Of a DNA stretch of 59,935 nucleotides, positions 43,552 to 53,219 are shown piece by piece (positions within the stretch are counted from its first letter, which is position 1; each line of letters begins with the position of its first letter). The stretch lies in assembly GCA_032718475.1 (NCBI GenBank), contig JAUCBJ010007412.1, positions 1 to 59,935 on the forward strand, in the 5' to 3' direction. This stretch comes from Nemertoderma westbladi (lineage: Eukaryota > Xenacoelomorpha > Nemertodermatida > Nemertodermatidae). A program made the translations under genes and the position numbers. The notes beneath the pieces were generated by a model. It saw nothing but the letters and a program-made list of their open reading frames with translations, ran no database searches and had not been told where the DNA came from.

Positions 43552-44407
43552 TGTCACAAGGAAATCAGCCCCCCTAGAATATGCCCCCGGGGCATTATTT
43601 CCTAGGATATATTATGTCCCCCCGGGCAATTTTTCCTAGGAAATTTAGCCCGGGGGGGCATTTTCTCCTTAGGAAATAATGCCTCCCCTCAGGAAAATTA
43701 GCCCCCCTCAAAAGTCTGAAAACTGGTACGATACCGGTCTGCTGGTAGCCACTTTTAATCTACCAACTGCAGAACTTGTAATAGTTGGAAGAATAGTACG
43801 GTACCGGTCTGCCGGTAGGTAAGCAGGTAAGGCAGTAAGGGATGTAGAACAGCATACTGAAGTATCTAAGTCAGTAGGCTACTGTAGTAAGTGTAACCTG
43901 CTCCTTTCCCTGATTTGGTAAAGTGATTGTTTATTGTTTTGGTTAGAAAATCCCGCCTCTGTAACCTACTCCTTTCTCTCAATTGGTAATATTATCGTTT
44001 ATTGTTTTGGTTAGAAAATCCCGTCTCTGTAACCTGCTCCTTTCCCTGATTTGCTAAAGTGACTGTTTATTGTTTTGGTTAGAAAATCCCGCCTCTGTAA
44101 CCTGCTCCTTTCCCTCAATTAGTTAAATGATCGTTTATTGTTTTGGTTAGAAAGGCCTGCCTCTGTAACCTGCTCCTTTCCTTCATTTGGCAAAGTGCTG
44201 TTTATTGTTTTGTATAATTTTTGTAAGTTTTAGTAGTAATAAGTTTTGTTTATTGTATAATTCAGGGGGGGGGGGCATAATTTCCTAAGGGGGGGCATTT
44301 TTTCCTAGGGAAATTTGCCCGGGGGGGGGGGGGGGCATTTTTTCCTAGGAAAATATGCCCCCCCGGACACATTTCCCGGGGGGGGGGGGGCATATTTTCC
44401 TGTTACA
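43552..44407. mobile_element. CCGG-flanked element, copy M2
   Basis: 856-bp copy of M1 (22205-23122), same ends, CCGG at 43548-43551 and 44408-44411. The paralogous element B2 lacks it and has one CCGG at 56203-56206 in otherwise matching sequence. The interior has ~5 satellite monomers (43890-44215). Poly(G) runs at 44321-44335 and 44378-44390 are longer than in M1. Confidence 0.92.
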
Positions 44408-44671
44408 CCGGTATTAGTATATATAGCACTATTTTGCTGTATTGCATGTACAGATGTAGATATAAAGCAGGTATTTCTGTATTTTAGTACCGGTACCGGC
44501 ACCGGTACTGCTATAGGTCTACTGTGTAGCCTACCATTTAAATACGGTAATGGTAGGCCTACCGGTTGTGCTAATAAATTTTAAATAATTGATAGGCCAA
44601 ACTGGATTGCAGGATTGTGGAAAATGTGGATATACCTTTCACATAATTTAGGCCTATTACTGTATTAGTTT

Positions 44672-45335
44672 TATCGTCTCTGTAACCTGCTCCTTTCCCT
44701 CAATTAGTTAAATGATCGTTTATTGTTTTGGTTAGAAAATCCCGCCTCTGTAACCTGCCCCTTTCCCTCAATTAGTTAAATGATCGTTTATTTGTTTTGG
44801 TTAGAAAATCCCGCCTCTGTAATCTGCTCCTTTCCCTGAATTGGTAAAGTGACCGTTTATTGTTTTTGTTAGAAAGGCCCGCCTCTGTAACCTGCCCCTT
44901 TCCCTCAATTAGTTAAATGATCGTTTATTGTTTTGGTTAGAAAATCCCGCCTCTGTAACCTGCTCCTTTCCCTCAATTAGTTAAGTGATCGTTTATTGTT
45001 TTGGTTAGAAAATTCCGCCTCTGTTACCTGTACCTTTCCCTAAATTAGTTAAATGATCGTTTATTGTTTTGGTTAGAAAATCCCGCCTCTGTAACCTGCT
45101 CCTTTCCCTCAATAAGTTAATAAGTGATCGTTTATTGTTTTGGTTAGAAAATCCCGCCTCTGTAACCTGCTCCTTTCCCTCAATTAGTTAAGTGATCGTT
45201 TATTGTTTTGGTTAGAAAATCCCGTCTCTGTAACCTGCTCCTTTCCCTGATTTGGTAAAGTGACAGTTTATTGTTTTGGTTAGAAAACTCGGCCTTAAGC
45301 TGCTCCTTTCCATCAATTGGTAATTGTTTTTGGCT
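44672..45335. repeat. ~68-bp satellite array in A2
   Basis: About nine tandem monomers with the core TTTATTGTTTTGGTTAG and CTGTAACCTGCTCCTTTCCC. Linker variants alternate between CAATTAGTTAAATGATCG and GATTTGGTAAAGTGACAG types. Confidence 0.93.
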
Positions 45336-45953
45336 ATAAAATGAGTGTTTTGCTACGTCATGTGGTAATCGATTATCGACAACAACCACAAACTACAGTA
45401 TTAAATATAGAGTCTTTTTACCACAGGCGCATATGGAAATCTATCTCATAGTCTATAAATCATGGAATTATGGAATGTTTTGGCACAGGCATAGTGAAAT
45501 CAACTGTCTGACAGTCCAGAAATCAGCAGCCTGACGGTTTGAAGAAATACATACATAAAAAGTCATTAAAAGGACAATAAAAGTCATTAAAAGGACAACA
45601 AAAGTCATTATGCATAATTCGTAAAAAAAAAGGACAAAAAAAGTCAAATAAAAGGACATAAAAAATCACTGCCTTACCAAAACAACATGTAGGCCTAAAG
45701 TCTGTTTTAAATCTCCCTCTCAAAACCTTCCTTACTTGAAACCAAATTTCGTTTTTGTCGTTTTTTTTTTATTTGTAGTAAAATAATTATCTCTGTATTC
45801 AGATATTAATATTTCTCAGTATTACGTATTCAGTATTAGTCATTCAGTCATTTACTGGTTTATGAACAATCCATATCAGCATATCTCGCCTATTTTTATC
45901 TGCCAAGTTCAAGATTTATTAGCACGATTAGTGAAGCTCCGTTCTCCCGCGGG

Positions 45954-48235
45954 ATGGATGGGAACAGATCCGCGGACGTGACGCCCCCGCCATCCCCTGG
46001 CGTACCCGGGGGAGCCTGTCTCACCGCCGATGAGGCGCGCAAACTCAGCGCGGTGATGGAACGCGCTTTGGAGTTCGAGCGAGCGGAAGGAATGTTTCAA
46101 CCATTGATGGGATACTTGAGTAAATACACGAACGTTGTAAAGGGGTGGCAGTACCGGTATTTCCTTCTCAATCCGGACTGCGGCACTTTAGAGTACCACA
46201 TGACGGCGGAATCGTCACGGCAACAGAAACCTCGAGGGTGTCTGCAACTGGTCGGAGCCGTGGTCTGTCCCAGCGACGAGGATGAGTACACCTTCGTAGT
46301 TCATTCCGTCGAGTCGGAGGTGTTTAAATTGCGAGCGGTGGACGCACGTCATCGGCAGGTGTGGGTGAACCGGGTCCGATCAGTTGTCGAGTACCACGAC
46401 TCTAGGTTGGCGCAGTGCAACGCGTTGCGCGTGGGAGCCAAGCATCCTTCGCCGAAACGCGGGGTAAAACCGGTGGTTAGGCAGGGCCAGTTCCCACCCC
46501 GAGGCCGGGTGACTCCCCGTGATCAGCAACCCTTAACTATCCGGGAGCAGTTCCCAGCCCGAGACCGAGACCAGCACCACCCCCTGCGTGTCCGGGACAG
46601 GGTCCCCTCTCGAGGACAGCTCACCTCCACTCTGCTCGATATCCGCCGTACTATCGACTCGGCGGCGACCCAGCAGTCCATCCTCTCTCGACTCATTGAC
46701 AACCTCCCCCCACCCTCGACCTCCACCAGTCCGCCCCCAGCCCTCGATCGGAACGCCCTCCTCCACAAGGCCACATCCCTCGCCATTATCTCAACTCTAT
46801 CCGACTGCCTGTCTGTGTTACGCGATCCCGTTCACACACCCGCGTCCCCATCCGCCATTAGCGAACTAAGCGATACTTACCATTCGGTTGGCTCTTCCTT
46901 CGACGATGTTGTCTTTGAGGTTCCAGTGGAAGATGTTGATGAAGCCATGGAGGAGGAAGTGGAAGACGACGAGATCGCAAAGGAAACCAACGTGGAACTT
47001 ATTGAGCGACACAAACCTGTAATCCTGCATCTTCTATCGCAGTTTAAACTCGGAATGGATTTAACTAAAGTCGTTCTCCCGACGTTCACCCTGGAACGCC
47101 GCTCCTTACTCGAGATGTTTGCGGACTCTACGGGCCACGCGGAACTGTTCCTCGCCATCTCGGACCACCCCGACCCTGAGAGCAGGATGGTAGCCGTGGT
47201 TAAATGGTTCCTCACCGCGTTCCACGTGGCCCGGCCCGGCAGCGTCGCCAAGAAGCCCTACAACCCCATAATCGGGGAAACGTTCCGCTGTTCCTGGCGC
47301 GTCCCGCACCGGCGTTCCAAACCGGACGAAACCGGGTGCTTGTCGTCCGACGTAAATTATTTCAGCCCGGATGAAACGAGTTGCAATAGTGTTAGTGGTG
47401 CGCGTTCTGAATTGGGTGGAACGCATTCCGACGAAGACGTGGAACCCGACTCGCTTTACGTGACCGACGCGCGTTCCGCCGTTCTCCCCTCTTTGGTTCC
47501 GACCCCTTCGCATTCCCCCACGGCGACGATCAGCTTCGTGGCGGAACAGGTCTCCCACCATCCACCAATCAGCGCGTTCCACGTGAGCTGCCCGGCTGCC
47601 CGATCCCGCTGTTCCGCCCACGTGTGGACCAAGTCCAAGTTCCTCGGTCTGTCCATCGGGGTGTCCATGGTGGGCCGCGTCCGTCTGGAGTTGGACGAAT
47701 GGGACGAGGTCTACGAGCTGAGTCTCCCAGCCGCGTACGCCCGATCGATTCTAACGACGCCGTGGAGCGAGTTGGTGGGCCGCGTGGACGTCGGTTGCTT
47801 GGCGACGGGGTACACGGCCGCGCTCACCTTCCAGCCCAAACCGACGTACGGGGGACGCCTGCACGGTGTTAGCGGATCGGTAACCAAGGGGGACCGGATG
47901 GTGTGTCGGGTCGACGGCCGATGGGACGGGAAGATGGAGTTCCTGTATCCGAGCCGGAAGGATGAGGTTGACGTGGTCGCTCTCCGGTTGTGTACCGGAA
48001 GTGGGTCCGTCCGGTTGGCAGACAGGGCCGGTTCGAGTCGCGTAGACTTTGGAGTCGCGTTACTGAGGCGTTGAATAACGGGGACCTGGGCGAGGCGACC
48101 GAGCAGAAGAATGTTCTAGAATCGAGACAACGGGAAGAGGAACTAAACAGAACAAAACGGGGAATCAAATGGAAGTCGAAATATTTCCGTAGATCTGGGG
48201 ATGATTGGCTGTTTATTGGGACTAATGGGAATTGA
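45954..48235 (+). CDS. OSBPL11: Oxysterol-binding protein-related protein (ORP10/11 type), frame break near C-terminus
   Basis: Start at 45954 is the first in-frame ATG after the stop at 45837. Frame one runs to 48074 (706 aa) but its last ~28 residues are not family-like; the true C-terminus continues in the -1 frame from about 47990 to the stop at 48233-48235 (FESRRLWSRVTEALN, ATEQKNVLESRQREEE, WKSKYFRRSGDDWLF). A missing base near 47985-47998 explains this; bridged length ~760 aa, as in ORP10/11. PH domain at residues ~51-148 (GYLSKYTNVVKGWQYRYF, FKLRAVDARHRQVWVNRVR) has the ORP10/11 signature; an acidic stretch EDVDEAMEEEVEDDEIAKE follows near 322-340; the ORD carries KPYNPIIGETF (~436) and the signature EQVSHHPP at 531-538. 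Family role: lipid transfer, PS/PI4P exchange, at membrane contacts. No FFAT motif stands out. GC-rich and intronless, unlike its surroundings. The ORP10 versus ORP11 choice is open. Confidence 0.93.
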
Positions 48236-48246
48236 TTTATCGCATT

Positions 48247-48279
48247 CCCCCCCCCCCACCCCCCCCCCCCCCCCCCCCC
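48247..48279. repeat. Poly(C) tract in probable ORP 3' UTR
   Basis: C11, A, C21 within 50 bases after the ORP stop codon. A transcript through this would carry the tract in its 3' UTR. Confidence 0.9.
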
Positions 48280-48403
48280 GGTGCTATTCATAACCTTTCT
48301 CATTGTTGTGGGTAATGGTTGCATTTATTTATTAACATAATATAAGATTTAATTCATTGACACAATGATCGTAATATATTCTGCCGGATAATTATTTATT
48401 TCA

Positions 48404-48409
48404 AATAAA
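48404..48409 (+). terminator. OSBPL11: Candidate poly(A) signal of ORP gene
   Basis: AATAAA about 170 bases after the stop codon at 48235. Inferred from motif and position. Confidence 0.35.
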
Positions 48410-48469
48410 CTGCTCCCAGGTTATTTACCATGGTCACCATGTACCAGGTGTGCCAAGTGCCATAACATA

Positions 48470-48706
48470 GGGTCAGAGTAAAACGCGGATCCGGATCCGG
48501 ATTCTACATTTAACATTGTCCCTACGGGAAGTCGATTTTTTTTTTTACATTTTTATAACTCACAAAAATAAATCGATAACCTGTTCTATTCACTTTAGTT
48601 TATTGTTTTTGGTTAAAATAACGTGCCACTGTAACCTGCTCCTTTCCCATAATTGATAATGTTGGAATCCGGATCCGGGTCCGGATCCGCGTTTTACACC
48701 TACCCC
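48470..48706. mobile_element. 237-bp MITE with GCGGATCCGGATCC ends
   Basis: Ends share GTAAAACGCGGATCCGGA inverted, within TIRs of ~35 bases. Flanks ATAACATA (48462-48469) and ATAATATA (48707-48714) match 7 of 8, suggesting hAT. The interior contains one ~68-bp satellite monomer at 48585-48660. Confidence 0.8.
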
Positions 48707-48714
48707 ATAATATA

Positions 48715-50330
48715 TTAGTCAGATTAAATTAGAAACGTGTAACGTCTTGATTCGCAACGCGTCAGCGCCGTCACTCTATTGAAAAACAATAAACAAAAAT
48801 GCAAATTGTGTTTGATATATTTGGGAAAATATCCTAGACCAAGTAAGTAAACAACGCTGTCAAGCTTGAAGGTATTGTTTTAACTAAACTGTTGTTCCGA
48901 CTTTGTGCTTTATATGTAGGTATGTGGTCTGCAAATACAAAGGTTCGAGCATAATGCATGTCCAGAATCCGTGGAATCCAGCACTTGTAAAATTTCTGAA
49001 AATTGGCGTTACATGATGGTCCTTGTAACGCCCCTTGTTAGGTAGATAAGTTTGCAAAATTTTGAAATTAGCGGGATGCGTTTGTAATTAATTACGGCTA
49101 AACAGGTATTCCTATACAGATACACTATTTGGGCTTGAGGTTGTACCTTCAACAATGAACGGACATTCTCATGTTCTCATTGTACTTATCATCATGGTCT
49201 CATAGCTTTGCTTCGGTAAGTGGCGTTTTCATTTCAAATTATAAATCTTTTTTGAAGATTTTTTTAATGAAATATAACAAATTGAAAGTATTATTATTAC
49301 TTTAAGGAGGGGGGGGGGGGGGGGGAGGGTTGACTAATTCCGCCGGAAAAAAGGTCATTTTTCCTTTTCAACCCACCCTGGTACAGTTTTTTTTTGAGGA
49401 TTTCAAAACTTCACTCCGTTTGTGAATAGCAAGAAATGAGAAAACCGTGGTAAGAAATGAAATCACCGACCCGCAAAACTCTTGTATCAAATGGACGGAC
49501 AACGTTTCAATAATAAGTAAAATAAATTTTGAACATGACCATTTATCAATATTATGGTCACAGTGTTGTTTCATTATGCCAATGTGCACAAATGATGAAT
49601 TTGGGCGGTTGATGACCATCTCTCTAGAGAATTGGCATAAAAAAAAATAACTGCACAAAGTTTGTTAATTATGTAAAAGAATTAAAAATTTCGAAAAAAT
49701 TTTGGAAATTTTTTTATCCACTTATTGTATACCTGTGTGCCAAATATCAATAAATTTGGTTAAAATGTTAAAGTATCCTCCTAACTAAGATACGTAAATT
49801 TATAGTCAATTAGTGTTGTAATACGAAAAGAAAAAAAAAGAAATTAATTTTATATGAATAGTTGGTATTGAAAATATGTTACAGGGTGGACACTGGACAA
49901 AACCTCGCTTAATTTTACTTTTTTATATTATTATTATAAATAAATAAAAAATATTAGCCAGGAATAGTTTTTATTAATATCACAATAGAAAATAATATTT
50001 ATTAGTATATAGTAAAATAATTAACACAGTACAATTATTTATTAATTAAAATATATTAAAAAACCGAATTAATTTCGCCCTGATGGCTCTTCAGCGCTAA
50101 AATATTTTAAATGGTATTAAATTACTGTGTATAAGAATTATGAGATGAGAGGGTCCAATACAAATATCTGTAAAGAAGTTATAGTTCAATTGTGTCTTTG
50201 TTGAACATATTGTTAGGGCTCCCATTGTTGAGGTTCAGATCAGTGGTGGTTGGGGACCTCCCACCTTTAACATTTCAATGAAGGCTTAAATAAGTTTATA
50301 AAATGGTCTTCATACGTTAGTAATATTGGC
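48715..50330. other. AT-rich spacer, no gene seen
   Basis: No supported gene or element. It includes a G17 run at 49309-49325 and low-complexity AT-rich DNA at 49900-50060. Short frames at 49368-49658 have no family features. Confidence 0.4.
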
Positions 50331-50339
50331 AAGTCATCA

Positions 50340-50800
50340 GATGGGCATTGAAAAAAGGCGCTATAGTAAATTTTCCCGTCCCACACATTTTAATGTGCTC
50401 GTTGCATTTCGTGTGTTTTTGGCTCCTGTCACGTGTGGTTTTTAATTGCACCATGCCCTGTAATATCTTTATATTTAATATAATATTTCAAATATTTTCT
50501 ACAAATCTTAATGAGATTGCATGAAATTTGAAACCGAGTTTCACTCAACTCCTCCTGGGTGGGTGAGCCAGAATTTTTATTTTTGCTTTCATTCTTTAGC
50601 TACCCGTTAGCTACTCTTTAGTGTCTCAGGTGATATTTCACCAGTTACATAGACTGCACTGAACCTTATAGTGATTTGTAGGTACCAATAGAAAGCTGAC
50701 CGTGCAAGGATTCCAGAAATGTAATAACTATTTACTTACTTGTATGTAAAGTAGCACTTTACAGTATGATGATCCGCGTGCTTTGTTACACGAAAGAACG
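50340..50800. repeat. Dispersed repeat, inverted relative of 58.95-59.3 kb
   Basis: Contains GAGATTGCATGAAATTTGA, CACTCAACTCCTCCTGGGTG and TTCTTTAGCTACC, which recur inverted at 59100-59225 and more weakly at 29975-30180. Confidence 0.6.
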
Positions 50801-51285
50801 TAGTGAGTGAGTGAAAATCAAGCCACGAGGATCAGAACACTGTAAAGTACTTTGCAACAAGTATGTATGGAATTTTATACCAAAAGTTTAACTTTACGAA
50901 ATGATTGTATATATATTATAAGTGATAGAAACTGCACAAATTATATTAGTTGCTGTATAAATAAATGTAAAAATGACATAAATTATGTTAGAAAATATAG
51001 TTAGCTTATAATTATGTTAATAGTTAATAGTTTATAGCTACTGGTTTTTAATAGCTACCGGTAGGTAATGCAGTAGGCTTATCTGGCTGTCAGGCATTTA
51101 ATAATAAATACCACTATTGTTTATATCGTAACCATGACGGTGTGACGCCGTCGGGACATTACATAAATAATAATACACCAATACAATACTAAATATACAG
51201 GCCAATACAATGCTGTAATGTCCTCTAAAGTTGTAAAGTGCTAAATAACAACTCGCTGTTAATTCTAACGGCATTGAGTAATGTT

Positions 51286-52943
51286 CAAGGCGTACTATAT
51301 ACAAGGCCATGCCATCGAGTTAATTGGGGGCAAGATTTTTTTTACAACAATTTGATATTTTGATATGGGGAGAGTTCTATAAATTTTCATTCGCTGAAAT
51401 TTGGTCAACGGACGTAATTGAAGCCTCCTCGTTAAGTAAGATACAAAATTTTATGGTAGCTAGTGTTTTAGGTATGTTTAGCTAGTATTTTCGACACTGG
51501 TTCCGACATCCTACTTCCTTCTATAAATATTTTGTAGTAGCTAGTTCTTATTACTATTTGTATAGAAAATGTTCCAGAACATGTTAGCTATTCACTTTTT
51601 TTAAATTATGTTCTAGAACAAATATTTTTTGTTCTAGAACATTTTTTAGAAAAAAATCTGTATTCTATTTAAAACGGATGGTATCGTTCTAAAACGTGTT
51701 TAAAATAAAAAAAAAAATTTTTCACAATATTTTTTTTCACAATTTTTTTTATTGATTTTAAACACGTTATAGAACTATTCCATGCGTTTTAAATAGAATC
51801 CCGATTTTGTTCTAAAAAATATTCTAGAACAAAAAATACTTGTTCTAGAACATATATTTTTTAAAATTTAATAGCTAACATGATCTGGAACATTTTCTAT
51901 ACAAATAGTAAAAAGAACTAGCTACTACAAAATATATCTATACTGTAGAGGGACATAGGATAGCGGAACCAGTGTTGAAATTACTAGCTAAACCTACCTA
52001 ACACACTAGCTACCATAAAATTTTGTATCTTACTTAACGAGGAGGCTTCAATTACGTCCATTGACCAAATTGCAGCAAATGAAAATTTATAGATCTCTCC
52101 CCATATCAAAATATCAAATTGTTGTTAAAAATAATCTTTCCCCCAGTCACCGTCACTATTAGTATAGAAAATGTTCCCGAAGATGTTAGCTATTCACTTT
52201 TTTTTTAATTATGTTCTAGAACAAATATTTTTTGTTCTAGAACATTTTTTAGAAAAAAATCTGTATTCTATTTAAAACGGATGGAATCGTTCTAAAACGT
52301 GTTTAAAATAAAAAAAAAAAATTTTTCACAATATTTTTTTTCACAATTTTTTTTATTGATTTTAAACACGTTTTAGAACTAACACTACCCGGTTAAAAAG
52401 TACGCATATGATGGGATTAGTCCTACAATTGCGCCAATAAAAGATAAGTTATTTTCGGTAAAATAAACTTATCATTCGAGGTAAAGACCCCTAGATCCCT
52501 TCCTATAATAAATGTATAATGCGTTTTAAATAGAATCCCGATTTTGTTCTAAAAAATATTCTAGAACAAAAAATACTTGTTCTAGAACATAAATTTTTTA
52601 AAAATTAATAGCTAACGTCATGATCTGGAACATTTTCTATACAAATAGTATTAAGAACTAGCTACTACAAAATATATCTATACTGTCGAGGGAAGTAGGA
52701 TAGCGGAACCAGTGTTGAAATTACTAGCTAAACCTACCTAAAACACTAGCTACCATAAAATTTTGTATCTTACTTAACGGGGAGGCTTCAATGACGTCCA
52801 TTGACCAAATTGCAGCAAATGAAAATTTATAGAACTCTCCCCATATCAAAATATCAAATTGTTGTTAAAAATAATCTTGCCCCCAGTCACCGCCCCCAGT
52901 AAAGTCAATGTCATGGCCTTGTACTGTATATAGTACGCCTTGG
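51286..52943. mobile_element. Palindromic element with a second partial copy
   Basis: Outer ends TTCAAGGCGTACTATATAC (51285) and its inverse ending 52943 bracket a foldback. First palindrome: arms ~51329-51715 and ~51725-52145, starting GGGGGCAAGATT and rich in GTTCTAGAAC and TAGCTAG words. A second, left-truncated copy follows at ~52158-52885. In the second copy ~140 unique bases (52382-52520, starting ACACTACCCGGTTAAAAAG) replace about 8 bases of the first. No ORF. Confidence 0.85.
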
Positions 52944-53219
52944 AAATAGCTAAGATATGAGCGTTCAAATGTTGCATGGTTTTTGCACCTGCACGAGGCT
53001 GTTTTATTCTATTAAATAAAATCACCATATTCTAGAACATGTTGTTTATGTATGAATAGCTACATAATAGGGTAGGTACTTAAAGAGCAACACGACCAAA
53101 CACAGTCGAACATACCCGAACACACACCAAATACTGACGAACACAATCGAACACAGTCAAAAATAGAAAGAGCACAAAACAATAACACCGGGTACCAACG
53201 TTTAGATAAAATTAGCCAC

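Larger units (their letters stand above)
43419..45673. mobile_element. Satellite-bearing TIR element, copy A2
   Basis: A 2255-bp element with ends CGCAATAATTTTTATTGTCC and, inverted, GGCAGTGATTTTTTATGTCC. The 9-bp flanks TTACCAAAA (43410-43418 and 45674-45682) are identical, as in Mutator-like elements. It holds a nested CCGG element (43552-44407) and a ~68-bp satellite array (44672-45330). The right arm repeats AAAAGTCATTAAAAGGACAA. Copy B2 at 56073-58571 has the same ends. No transposase seen. Confidence 0.9.
41858..45771. mobile_element. Integrase-core (DDE) DNA transposon, decayed
   Basis: Inverted ends TAAAAAAAAACGACAAAAAC at 41858 and 45752-45771 bracket a minus-strand integrase-like gene and a nested element. 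Next to the left TIR is a second, inverted copy of it at ~41898-41920, so that end alone can fold back. Flanks TTTCGAG and TTTGTAG match only 5 of 7, so the TSD is uncertain. Without the nested insertion the element would be about 1.65 kb. Confidence 0.6.

Noticed and set aside
46523-47668. Long minus- and plus-strand ORFs overlapping the ORP gene
   Set aside because: GC-rich shadow frames of the ORP coding sequence, with no family features.
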